From: a virus
Direction: 5' to 3' (one strand)
Length of the DNA: 23,877 nucleotides
IMG/VR virus record: IMGVR_UViG_3300032118_000059
Coordinates: 1 to 23,877 of that record
Shown: one piece after another, positions 6,573 through 14,698 of the stretch
Layout of the letters: the number at the start of each line of letters is the position of its first letter
Numbering within the stretch: the stretch's first letter is position 1
Notes under the pieces: generated by a model
The model's input: only the letters and a program-made list of their open reading frames with translations
What the model was told of the DNA's origin: nothing
The model's database searches: none
Position numbers and translations under genes: made by a program

Positions 6573-7274
6573 ATGAGCAAGCATTGGAAGTTCAAGCGTG
6601 GTGGCATCGTTCACGGGGTCTCCTTGGGCGGAATCAACCCATCCCTTGTCGGGCGCCTGTGCGACGAGCTGGTGGCGCGGGACGGCAAGGTGGACCCGGC
6701 GGCGTTCGTGGACTCCTGCCGGCCGAAGGGGCACGCTCTGCACGACGCGTTCGAGTGGGACGACAAGGTCTGCGGGGAGCGTTGGCGGAGGGAGCAGGCG
6801 CAGGGTCTCATCACTGCGGTCGTCATCGTCGACACGGACCGCCCCGAGACCGCCGCCTTCCTGCATATCCCAGACGTCGTGATGGTGGAGGGAAACGAGG
6901 AGGCGCTCCCGAGCGGGTCCGCGCGCGCGGGGGGCTACCTCCCGCGCGACGTGGTGATGCAGACGGAGGAGTTCCGCGTCTACACCCTGCGGCGGGCGGT
7001 GGCCGACCTGGTCGCGCTGCGGCGCAAGTACGACGGGCTGAAGGAGCTGGCATCCGTGTTCGGTGAGGTGGATAAGGTCATCTCGCAGCTCGGCCTTTTC
7101 GAGGTGCCGGTGGAGAGCCCGAAGCCGCGGTTCATGTGCAAGCACAAGAACGGTCGGGGCCAGTGCTCGGCGGTGGTGTCCGCGGAGGAGCGGGAGCAGC
7201 ACGTCCTGAAGGCGCACAAGAAGCGGCTGGTCGGGAAGCAACTGGCTGCCTGGTTCGAGCGGGCCGCGACGTAG
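6573..7274 (+). CDS. Conserved phage protein with C-terminal Cys/His motif, unknown function
   Basis: A 233-aa protein. GAGGAGG (6561-6567) lies 5 nt before ATG 6573. A longer ATG at 6531 would add repeat-derived residues and is rejected. The N-terminal half (about residues 10-85) carries G-x-D-P-A-A-F-V-D-x-x-x-P-K-G-H-A-L-H-D-A-F-E-W-D-D, a block I know from uncharacterised phage and prophage proteins. The middle (about 140-190) is helical. The C-terminus has C-x8-C then H-x4-H around residues 189-216, a possible zinc finger. The gene stands alone between repeat islands 2 and 3. Its composition is normal for this genome. Function not established. Confidence 0.82.
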   Translation: MSKHWKFKRGGIVHGVSLGGINPSLVGRLCDELVARDGKVDPAAFVDSCRPKGHALHDAFEWDDKVCGERWRREQAQGLITAVVIVDTDRPETAAFLHIPDVVMVEGNEEALPSGSARAGGYLPRDVVMQTEEFRVYTLRRAVADLVALRRKYDGLKELASVFGEVDKVISQLGLFEVPVESPKPRFMCKHKNGRGQCSAVVSAEEREQHVLKAHKKRLVGKQLAAWFERAAT

Positions 7275-7745
7275 CGGGCTGGGCCTGGCGTGGCAGGCAG
7301 GGCGAGTCGGGGCGCGGTATGGTGCGTCACGGTTCGGCGAGGCGTGGCAGGCAGGGCGTGGGTTGGCTTGGTCAGGTGAGGGCGGCGCGGAGAGGAAGGC
7401 GGGGAAGGTGAGGTGAAGATTGGCTCGATGCGGTGAGGACGGGCCAGGCAGGCGGGGCGAGGTCTGGCGCGGTGAGGCTAGGTCGGGCCCGGTCAGGCGC
7501 GGTTTGGCAGGCGAGGCATGGGGTGGCGCGGAGAGGGTGGAGCGGTCGGGCGGGGCAGGAGAGGAAGGCAAGGCGCGGAAGGCAAGGCGTGGAAGGCGGG
7601 GCAGGCGAGGCGTGGCCTGGCGTGGTGAGGCGTGGCCTGGCGTGGTGAGGCGTGGCCTGGCGTGGTGAGGCCGGATCGGGCGCGGAGAGGCAGGCGAGGC
7701 GGGGCGTGGCCTGGTACGGTGTGGCACGTCGGGCGGGGCGTAACG
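7275..7745 (+). repeat. Degenerate G-rich GGC-repeat island 3 (470 bp)
   Basis: The largest of three islands. It contains almost nothing but GG-containing pentamer-like words (TGGCG, AGGCA, AGGCG, GGGCG) on the + strand. It includes a perfect triple 20-bp repeat (7611-7670) and a 27-bp block (7679-7705) identical to island 1. It also repeats longer phrases such as GGCGCGGAGAGG (around 7387 and 7525) several times. ORFs on both strands, including a very long minus-strand one, are artefacts of stop-poor GC-rich repeats. No promoter or gene was seen until ATG 7776. Confidence 0.78.
7611..7670 (+). repeat. Perfect triple 20-bp tandem repeat
   Basis: The unit CGTGGCCTGGCGTGGTGAGG occurs at 7611-7630, 7631-7650 and 7651-7670 with no mismatches. 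Identical copies inside an otherwise degenerate island imply recent slippage or unequal recombination. Confidence 0.95.
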
Positions 7746-7775
7746 TGGCCGGATAAAATGTCGGTGGAGGGACGC

Positions 7776-7973
7776 ATGAAGCTGAAGGATGCGATCAAGG
7801 AGGCGCTGGTCACGCGCGACGCGGTGCTCGCGGGCAAGGTGGCGGACTACTGCCGCTTCCGCCTCGGGATGAACTACCCGCAGACCTTCGCCCTGGTGCA
7901 GGAGGTGCGCCCGCAGGCGATGCTCGCCGAGTGGGACGCGCTGCTGTACGAGGCGGACGAGACCGGGGAATGA
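7776..7973 (+). CDS. Small protein, unknown function (65 aa)
   Basis: A 65-aa ORF beginning [12 protein letters not shown], with GGAGG (7766-7770) 5 nt before ATG 7776. Upstream in-frame starts (7758, 7632) run into repeat island 3 and are not preferred. The product looks all-helical ([20 protein letters not shown], then [25 protein letters not shown]) and acidic at the end. Its stop lies one base before the ATG of the XRE-sigma4 gene, so the two are probably co-translated. It could be a small partner of that regulator. No family was recognised. Confidence 0.68.
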   Translation: MKLKDAIKEALVTRDAVLAGKVADYCRFRLGMNYPQTFALVQEVRPQAMLAEWDALLYEADETGE

Positions 7974-7974
7974 G

Positions 7975-9068
<1,094 letters not shown>

Positions 9069-9072
<4 letters not shown>

Positions 9073-10706
9073 ACGTCCGCACGCTGCAGCTTCGGGGCTT
9101 CATGTCGCACGGGGACACGCGGGTCGAGCTGCCCGCGCGCGGCCTGGTGCTGGTGACCGGGCCGAACCGGGCCGGCAAGAGCAGCCTGGTCGAGGCGGTC
9201 GCCGTCGCCATGTACGGGCGCACCCTGCGCGGGACCGACCCGTGGCGGGACGGCGAGGAGGGGGAGGTCGGCCTGGTCGCCGCGGGGCTGGAGGCCCGCC
9301 GGCGCCGCGCGGCGGGGGGCAAGGTCGCGCTGGCCTGGTCCGCCGGGGGGGCTGCGGAGGACTACGCGACCACGACCAAGGCGCAGGAGGCCCTGGAGCG
9401 GGTGGTCGGCCCGTGGGACGTGTGGCGGCGCAGCGCCGTGTTCTCGAGCGCGGACAGCGCCGCCTTCACCGGGGCCACGGATGGGGAGCGTAAGCGCCTG
9501 CTCGAGGCCATGCTGGGGCTCGACCAGTTCGACCCGGCGCTGGAGGCGTGCCGGGCCGACCTGCGCGCGGCCGAGCGCCGGGTCCAGGACCTCGCCCGGT
9601 CGGGGGAGCAGCTCGCCCTCCACCTGGAGTCGGAGGGGCGGAGGCTGCGCGAGGCCGAGGTCGCCTTGGCCGCCATCGGCGCGGTGGAGCCGGTCGCCGA
9701 CCTCAAGGCCCGGGCGGACAAGCTGCAGGCGGCGTCGTCCCAGGCGCGCCAGGAGGCCGCCAGGCTGCGCCGGGAGCTGGAGGGGGCCCTGTCCCTCCGG
9801 GAGCAGCGCCGGGCCGCCCTGGGGCAAGCCACGGCGGCCCAGGGGCGCCTGGACCGGGACTCCTGTCCGACCTGCGGGGGGGAGGTCCCGGCCGCGCTCC
9901 GGGCGTCCCTGCGGGGGGCGGTCGAGCGGGAGCGGGTCAGCGCGGAGGAGGCGGCCCGCGCGGCCGAGGAGGCGCAGGCCGCCATCGGGGAGGAGGTCGC
10001 CGAGCTGGAGGAGGGGGCCCTGGCGGTGGAGCGGCAGCGGGCGGCGCTCGTGGAGCGCGCCCGGGGGGCCGAGATGGTGGCGCGCCAGCGGGCCCTGCAG
10101 GAGCGGGTCGTCGCCGAGTCCCGGGCGGCCCTGGCCGAGTTCGAGGCCCAGCGCGGGACGGCGGGGGGAGAGGGGGAAGCGGCCCGGGCCGAGCATGGAG
10201 AGCTGCGGGCGGCCGAGCGCGCGCTCGGGCTCCGGGGGGTGCGGGCGCACCTGCTGGGGCGCGCCCTGGGGGGCCTGGAGGAGGCGGCGAACGGGTGGCT
10301 CGACCGGCTGGCCGGGCCGGGCCTGCGCCTGGCCCTGAAGCCCTACGCGGAGCGGAAGTCGGGGGGCATCGCCGACGCGCTCTCGCTCGAGGTCGCGGGG
10401 GCCGGCGGGGGCAAGGGCTACAAGGCGGCGAGCGGCGGGGAGCGGCGGCGGATCGACCTGGCCGTGCTGCTCGCCCTGGCCGACGTGGCCCGCGCGGCCC
10501 ACGCGGTCGAGGGGGGTGACCTCTACTTCGACGAGGCCCTGGACGCGCTCGACGCGGAGGGGGTCGCGGCGGCGGCCCGGGTGCTCGCCGACCTGGCGCA
10601 CGACCGGAAGGTCCTCGTGGTCACCCACAGCGAGGCGCTCGCCGCGGCGCTCGCGCCCGACCTGCGCTTGTCCGTTGAGGCCGGGAAGGTCGCCGTGGTA
10701 GGTTGA
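9069..10706 (+). CDS. sbcC: SbcC/Rad50-like ATPase (T4 gp46-type), compact
   Basis: A 545-aa SMC/ABC-type ATPase, close to T4 gp46 in length and about half of E. coli SbcC. Walker A is GPNRAGKSS (residues 31-39). Two Ala/Glu/Arg-rich coiled-coil arms (about 155-262 and 275-395) flank the zinc hook CPTC (266-269), through which two molecules join. The ABC signature [10 protein letters not shown] (454-463) and Walker [13 protein letters not shown] (484-495) are followed by V-L-V-V-T-H-S. With SbcD (2578) it would form the nuclease complex that processes DNA ends and branched DNA during recombination-dependent replication. ATG 9069 overlaps the stop of the regulator gene. The long upstream in-frame extension is a shadow of that gene. 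Confidence 0.92.
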
Positions 10707-10728
10707 ACCTTCACGAGGGAGGAACGAC

Positions 10729-11301
10729 ATGATCGAGTCTAAGATGGTGATCCTGGACGAGCTGCTGCGCTTGCCGGGCAACCCGAAGGGGCACGCCGTC
10801 CCCGACATAAGGGACAGCATGGGGCGCTTCGGCTTCCTCGAGCGCATCGTCGTCAACCGGGTCACCGGGCACGTCCTGTCGGGGCACGGGCGAGCCGAGG
10901 CGCTGGCGGGGATGAGGGCCGACGGGAAGGAGCCCCCCGGGAACATCGAGGTGGGGGAAGGCGGTGCGTGGCTCGTCCCCGTCGACTTCGTGGGGGTCGA
11001 GGAGCGAGACGAGGGGGCCGCCGCCATCGCGCTCAACCGGCTCGTGGAGAAGGGGGGGTGGGACGACGTCGCCCTCGCCGCGGCGCTGTCGCGCATGGTC
11101 GCGGAGGGGGGCGACGAGTCCCTCGCCGGGACGGGGTACGACAGGAACGACGTCGACGCCATCACCGCGGCGGCCGCCCTGATCGCGGGGGCGTCCGAGT
11201 GCCCGTCCCCCCCGAGCGACTTCGCGATCCTCGACGACGACATGCCGACGGAGTACCGCTGCCCGAAGTGCGGGTACGAGTGGCGGGGGAAGGCGTCGTG
11301 A
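10729..11301 (+). CDS. ParB/Srx-like N-terminal domain protein with terminal CxxC motif
   Basis: A 190-aa protein. Residues 8-60 follow the ParB/sulfiredoxin-fold pattern: L-R-L-P-G-N-P-K-G-H, I-R-D-S-M-G-R-F-G-F-L-E-R-I-V-V-N, and the phosphate-binding box G-H-G-R-A-E-A-L (52-59). In phages such stand-alone ParB-like domains are often found next to DNA methyltransferases and may hydrolyse or transfer phosphates, or recognise DNA. The C-terminus ends in RCPKCGYEW (C178, C181), half of a zinc ribbon. GGGAGG lies about 8 nt before ATG 10729. The stop overlaps the GTG of the C5 methyltransferase gene, indicating joint expression. No ParB HTH follows, so chromosome partition is unlikely. Confidence 0.78.
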   Translation: MIESKMVILDELLRLPGNPKGHAVPDIRDSMGRFGFLERIVVNRVTGHVLSGHGRAEALAGMRADGKEPPGNIEVGEGGAWLVPVDFVGVEERDEGAAAIALNRLVEKGGWDDVALAAALSRMVAEGGDESLAGTGYDRNDVDAITAAAALIAGASECPSPPSDFAILDDDMPTEYRCPKCGYEWRGKAS

Positions 11302-12701
11302 GCGAGGGCGCCGGCAAGCCTTCCTACCGCGTCCTCTCGATGGAGGAGATCGCCTCCGTCCCCAGGAACGGCCTCAAGGTGGCGTCCACCTTCTCCGGGT
11401 GCGGGGGCTCGTGCCTGGGCTACCGCATGGCCGGGATGGACGTGGTGTGGGCCAACGACTGCGACCTAAAGGCGCGCGCCTCGTACGTCCTGAACCACCC
11501 TGGGACGACCCTCGACGCGCGGGACGTCCGGGAGGTGCAGCCCGCCGACGTCCTCGGCGCGGCCGGGCTGCGGGAGGGGGAGCTGGACGTCTTTGACGGC
11601 TCACCCCCGTGCACCTCGTTCTCGACCGCGGGGAGGCGGGAGAAGCTGTGGGGGAAGGAGACCCGGCACGCTGGGGTTAAGCAGAGGATGGACGACCTGT
11701 TCTGGGAGTACGCGCGGCTCCTGCGCGGCCTTATGCCCCGGGTGTTCGTGGCCGAGAACGTCAGCGGCCTGGCGAAGGGCGTCGCCGTCGGCACTTTTAA
11801 GGAGGTCCTGCGCGCGCTCCGGGGGTGCGGCTACGTCGTCGAGGCGCGCCTCCTCGACGCGCAGTGGCTCGGGGTTCCGCAAGCGCGGCAGCGCGTGATC
11901 TTCGTTGGCGTGCGTTCGGATCTCGGCGTCCAGCCGGCGTTCCCCCGGCCGCTGCCGTACCGGTATTCCATCGCCGACGCCTGCCCGTGGATCGCGCGGG
12001 TCGTCGGCCACAACTACGGGGACGTGGACCGGGACGCCGGGCGGCCGATCATGACGATCGCGAGCGACTCCGCACAACAGCGGCGAGCCGCTGTTGTGCG
12101 CGGGCCGGAACTGGAGTTCGTCTCCGGCTTCTCCGCCGGCGCGCGCGTCCCGTGTGTGGATTCGCCGTCCCCCACGATAATGAAGGGGGGGATCGGGGGG
12201 AGCGGTTTTGGCCAAGTGCTCCTGGTCGAGGGTGGGCCAAGCCGCGGGGCGGCGCTGCGCCGCCCCGCGCACGGGTACTTCCCCGGCGCGGACGTCGCGG
12301 CCGCGTCCAGCCCGGCGCCGACGGTCACCGCGTTGGGCGGGTCCTACGGGGAGATCGTCGGCGGGGGGGACTGCCCGCTCGCGGAAGCCCCGGCGCGCGC
12401 CCGGCGCGCGCCGGGGTGCTCCCCGTGCCCAACGGTCCTCGCGTCCAGCTCGGGGTTCTCCGGAATCGCGGTCCAGGGCTCACCTGCGGGGGAGGGGGAA
12501 GGGTTCGCGCCCCCGCAGCGGAGGCGGCTCTCGATCGCGGAGGTCAAGCGCTTGTGCTCGTTCCCCGACGACTTTGAGCTGGCCGGGGGCTACGCCCAGC
12601 AGTGGGCGCGCCTGGGGAACTCGGTCCCCCCATTGATGATGCGCGCTATCGCGTCCGCGCTGGTCGACGGGGTGTTCTCCAAGCTCGGGGGCGCAGCGTG
12701 A
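11298..12701 (+). CDS. DNA (cytosine-5)-methyltransferase
   Basis: A 467-aa C5-cytosine methyltransferase with the family motifs in order: I, FSGCGG (32-37); IV, GSPPCTSFS (101-109) with catalytic C105; VI, ENV (153-155); VIII, QARQRVIF (195-202); and X, GNSVPP (440-445). The target-recognition region (about 215-410) contains four similar segments built around a P-x-x-T-(I/V) core: R-P-I-M-T-I-A-S, S-P-T-I-M-K-G-G, A-P-T-V-T-A-L-G and C-P-T-V-L-A-S-S. Three long perfect palindromes in the DNA fall between these segments. The GTG start is coupled to the ParB-like gene, and the stop overlaps the UDG-like gene. There is no restriction partner, so it is probably a protective or modifying phage enzyme. 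Confidence 0.94.
   Translation: MSEGAGKPSYRVLSMEEIASVPRNGLKVASTFSGCGGSCLGYRMAGMDVVWANDCDLKARASYVLNHPGTTLDARDVREVQPADVLGAAGLREGELDVFDGSPPCTSFSTAGRREKLWGKETRHAGVKQRMDDLFWEYARLLRGLMPRVFVAENVSGLAKGVAVGTFKEVLRALRGCGYVVEARLLDAQWLGVPQARQRVIFVGVRSDLGVQPAFPRPLPYRYSIADACPWIARVVGHNYGDVDRDAGRPIMTIASDSAQQRRAAVVRGPELEFVSGFSAGARVPCVDSPSPTIMKGGIGGSGFGQVLLVEGGPSRGAALRRPAHGYFPGADVAAASSPAPTVTALGGSYGEIVGGGDCPLAEAPARARRAPGCSPCPTVLASSSGFSGIAVQGSPAGEGEGFAPPQRRRLSIAEVKRLCSFPDDFELAGGYAQQWARLGNSVPPLMMRAIASALVDGVFSKLGGAA
12071..12100. repeat. Perfect inverted repeat, 14-bp arms, inside the C5 methyltransferase gene
   Basis: CGCACAACAGCGGC (12071-12084), GA, then its exact reverse complement (12087-12100). In frame it encodes A-Q-Q-R-R-A-A-V-V-R (residues 259-268). 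Arms this long are not expected by chance in about 24 kb. Confidence 0.95.
12244..12268. repeat. Perfect inverted repeat, 12-bp arms, inside the C5 methyltransferase gene
   Basis: GCGGGGCGGCGC (12244-12255), a single T, then the exact reverse complement (12257-12268). It encodes R-G-A-A-L-R-R-P, again between two P-x-x-T-(I/V) segments of the target-recognition region. Confidence 0.93.
12388..12416. repeat. Perfect inverted repeat, 12-bp arms, inside the C5 methyltransferase gene
   Basis: CCCCGGCGCGCG (12388-12399), CCCGG, then the exact reverse complement (12405-12416). It encodes A-P-A-R-A-R-R-A-P-G. It is the third such element within 350 bp. Confidence 0.92.
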
Positions 12702-13174
12702 GGCCGCTCCTGGTGGGGCAAGCACCGGCCCGGGCCGGTGGCCCCGCCTTCGGCAGGGGCACGCGCAGCGGCGACCGCTTGGCGCGGATCGTTGGTGCCC
12801 GGGGGGTGGACGAGTTCGCGGACGCCGTCAACTTGGTTGGGAGGTGGCCCGGGAAGCGCGGGAAGGGCGACAGGTTCCCCGTGCGCGAGGCCCGCACCGC
12901 CGCGGACGGCGTCGACTTGTCGGGGCGCCCGTTCGTGGTCCTCGTCGGCTGTGGGCCGGCCCGCGTGTTCGGGTGGGCGGGGGGCTACTTCGAGTGGTTC
13001 CTGGTACGAGGCGTCCCCGCCGTTATGGTCCCGCACCCGTCCGGCGTGAACCACTGGTGGAACCTTGGCAAGAACCGCCGCGCGGCGGCCCGTTTCCTGC
13101 GCGGCTTGTGCGGGGGAGCCCGACGACGTCGAAGGGAAGGGGGGAACCGTGCGGAAGACGACGCCCAGGCCTGA
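12698..13174 (+). CDS. Uracil-DNA-glycosylase superfamily-like protein
   Basis: A 158-aa protein starting at a GTGA overlap with the methyltransferase stop. It has the UDG-fold order: an N-terminal L-L-V-G-Q-A-P-A (4-11), a central N-L-V ... W-P-G-x-x-G-K-G-D-R-F-P (45-61), a strand V-V-L-V-G-C-G-P-A (80-88), and the C-terminal HPSG-x-N-H-W-W-N (113-122), equivalent to the H-P-S loop. The position that carries the catalytic Asp or Glu in common UDG families (GQDP, GEAPG) is Ala here. It may therefore be a base-recognition or modification protein rather than a classical uracil remover. The last 9 residues overlap the next gene. Codons 9-15 include an 18-bp perfect palindrome (12723-12740). Confidence 0.7.
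   Translation: MRPLLVGQAPARAGGPAFGRGTRSGDRLARIVGARGVDEFADAVNLVGRWPGKRGKGDRFPVREARTAADGVDLSGRPFVVLVGCGPARVFGWAGGYFEWFLVRGVPAVMVPHPSGVNHWWNLGKNRRAAARFLRGLCGGARRRRREGGNRAEDDAQA
12723..12740. repeat. 18-bp perfect palindrome with no spacer
   Basis: CACCGGCCCGGGCCGGTG reads the same on both strands. It lies near the start of the UDG-like gene and is followed directly by a second hairpin (GCCCC-GCC / GGC-A-GGGGC, 12741-12760) with one bulged A. It continues the run of palindromes that starts inside the methyltransferase gene. Confidence 0.9.
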
Positions 13175-13772
13175 CTGCTCGCGCTGCGCACCCCAGCTCC
13201 GCGCCGAGTCCCACCGCATCGAGCTGGTCAAGGTCACCTACGAGCGCGACTGCGCCCGGGAGGCGTACCTCAAGCTGCTCGGGGAGTCCGAGGTCCTGCG
13301 CGCCGACCTGGCGAAGTACCGGGCCGCCGCCGAGGGGAAGCCCCTGGAGGTCCCGCGGCAGCGCGAGCACCTGCCGGACGACCGCGAGTCCGTCGCCTGG
13401 GACCTGCGCATCGGCCCGCGCCGGGGGGGCATCTCGGCCGTGATGCACGTCGGGTTCTTCCCCGACGGCCGGGTGGGCGAGGTCTTCCTTCAGCTCGATC
13501 GGGAGCACCGCCACCTGGTCGGCGGGGCCATGGCCGACGCGGCCTGCACGTTCGTCAGCATCGCCCTGCAGTACGGGGCGCCGCTCGAGGACCTGGTGGG
13601 CAAGCTGATCGGGGCGCACGACGACAGCGGGGGGATCACGCGCTGGCGCCCGGATCCGGCGGTCGAGAAGTTTCTGGCCGACCCGGACGTGCCGCAGTGC
13701 AAGAGCCTGCGCGACTACGTCGGCAAGAAGCTGCGGGCGCGGTTCTGCGCCCGCCCCGCGGGGGCGGAGTGA
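13149..13772 (+). CDS. TSCPD-like domain protein (ribonucleotide-reductase C-terminal-like)
   Basis: A 207-aa protein from GTG 13149, which has a GGAAGGGGGG site just upstream. An upstream GTG at 13065 would add a shadow of the UDG-like gene. The N-terminus has C-S-R-C (10-13) and a helical stretch. Residues 80-155 resemble the TSCPD domain found at the end of class II ribonucleotide reductases and in stand-alone phage proteins: S-V-A-W-D-L-R-I, G-F-F-P-D-G-R-V-G-E-V-F-L, then A-D-A-A-C-T-F-V-S-I-A-L-Q-Y-G-A-P-L-E-D-L. Its function as a separate protein is not known to me. A link to nucleotide or DNA-modification metabolism is suggested by its neighbours. A 7-bp hairpin lies at its 3' end. 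Confidence 0.68.
   Translation: MRKTTPRPDCSRCAPQLRAESHRIELVKVTYERDCAREAYLKLLGESEVLRADLAKYRAAAEGKPLEVPRQREHLPDDRESVAWDLRIGPRRGGISAVMHVGFFPDGRVGEVFLQLDREHRHLVGGAMADAACTFVSIALQYGAPLEDLVGKLIGAHDDSGGITRWRPDPAVEKFLADPDVPQCKSLRDYVGKKLRARFCARPAGAE
13751..13767 (+). other. GC hairpin at a gene junction
   Basis: CCGCCCC (13751-13757), GCG loop, GGGGCGG (13761-13767), ending 2 nt before the GTGA stop/start junction at 13769. There is no T-run. It could pause ribosomes or polymerase at the junction. Confidence 0.4.
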
Positions 13773-14275
13773 GCCCCACCTTCGTGTCTGCCGCCGACCT
13801 CGCCCCGGGCGCGGTCCTGAGCGCGGAGGAGGAGGTGCTCTGGCGCCTGGGGGAGACCTACGAGCTGAGGTGGGTCGAGGGGCGGGAGGTCGTCTCGCTG
13901 CACCTGATCGGCGTCCACGCTGCGCAGGTGGAGACCCCCGGGGAAGACTCCTACATCGACGTGCCCAAGGCGGCGGGGTTCGTCTACGTCCGCCCCGTGG
14001 GGGTGGGGCGCAAGGAGCTGCTCCCAGAGGTGGCGCGGGCCTGGACGGACTCGCCGCGGGCATGCTCCCTCGATTACTACTCGAAGAACGGACCCCGGGT
14101 CAGCCGGGTCCTCCACCACGCGACGCTGCTCGATCTGGAGAAGCTGCCGGGATACCCGCGCGGCCTCCCGGCGTCCTCCCCGCGGCGCGCCGGCCTGCAC
14201 GCGCTCGGAAAACCAGCGGGCAAGCGCAAGTCAAAGGGTGGGAGGGGGACATGGAGAAGCGCGCGGCGGGGCTGA
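13769..14275 (+). CDS. Phage protein of unknown function, paralogue A
   Basis: A 168-aa protein from GTG 13769, coupled by GTGA to the TSCPD-like gene. No known domain was recognised. Residues 14-75 (A-P-G-A-V-L-S-A-E-E-E-V-L-W-R-L-G ... L-I-G-V-H-A-A-Q-V-E ... A-A-G-F-V-Y-V) align by eye with residues 28-95 of the next protein, so the two are probably a tandem duplication. This copy has a longer C-terminus ending in a Lys/Arg/Gly-rich tail (GKPAGKRKSKGGRG) that might bind nucleic acid. The last 25 nt overlap the next gene in another frame. Confidence 0.68.
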   Translation: MSPTFVSAADLAPGAVLSAEEEVLWRLGETYELRWVEGREVVSLHLIGVHAAQVETPGEDSYIDVPKAAGFVYVRPVGVGRKELLPEVARAWTDSPRACSLDYYSKNGPRVSRVLHHATLLDLEKLPGYPRGLPASSPRRAGLHALGKPAGKRKSKGGRGTWRSARRG

Positions 14276-14688
14276 CGTGGGCGGACGTGGAGCAGGTGGT
14301 AGACCTGCTCGACCCCGCGGCCCCGGACCCGGTCCTGACGGCGGAGGAGGTCGCTCTGGAGCGCCTCGGCGCCGCCCTGGCCCTGTTCGTGGTGATGCCG
14401 CGGCCGCTAGACCTGCACGAATACGTTCCTGTGGGGGTGCACGCGTCGCAAACCGTCGACGCGATACGCACCACCGGATTCCGATCCATCGTCACGGGAG
14501 CGCAATCGGGCTTCGTCGGCTTGTTCGAGCAGCCCGAGGCCGTCCGCGTGCTGCGCGCGCTGGACCGGGGGGAGGTGCTGGGCGCGCTCAACCAGCGTCG
14601 CCGCCTCCCGGTGCGGGTGGTGCGGGTGGCCCGCGCGGCGCCCCAGGTCGGGGCGCTCGTGGGGCCGGGCTTCTTGTGGGACGACTGA
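14251..14688 (+). CDS. Phage protein of unknown function, paralogue B
   Basis: A 145-aa protein with GGAGGGGG (14241-14248) just before ATG 14251. It shares with the preceding gene the blocks A-P-x-x-V-L-x-A-E-E-x-x-L-x-R-L-G, then V-G-V-H-A-x-Q, then a G-F-V strand. Unlike paralogue A it has an N-terminal helix (LTWADVEQVVDLLD) and a basic middle (NQRRRLPVRVVRVAR), and no Lys-rich tail. The pair looks like duplication followed by divergence. No function can be proposed. It ends just before the ribosome site of the membrane-protein gene. Confidence 0.68.
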   Translation: MEKRAAGLTWADVEQVVDLLDPAAPDPVLTAEEVALERLGAALALFVVMPRPLDLHEYVPVGVHASQTVDAIRTTGFRSIVTGAQSGFVGLFEQPEAVRVLRALDRGEVLGALNQRRRLPVRVVRVARAAPQVGALVGPGFLWDD

Positions 14689-14698
14689 GGAGGATGCG

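Noticed and set aside
7136-7668. Plus-strand ORFs inside repeat island 3
   Set aside because: They encode only repeated Gly/Arg/Ala/Trp from the repeats and have no independent start evidence.
7275-7745. CRISPR array
   Set aside because: No constant repeat with unique spacers of equal length; the only exact tandem is 20 bp without spacers. No cas genes.
4884-7745. Diversity-generating retroelement template/variable repeats
   Set aside because: No reverse transcriptase in the window and no adenine-specific differences between repeat copies.
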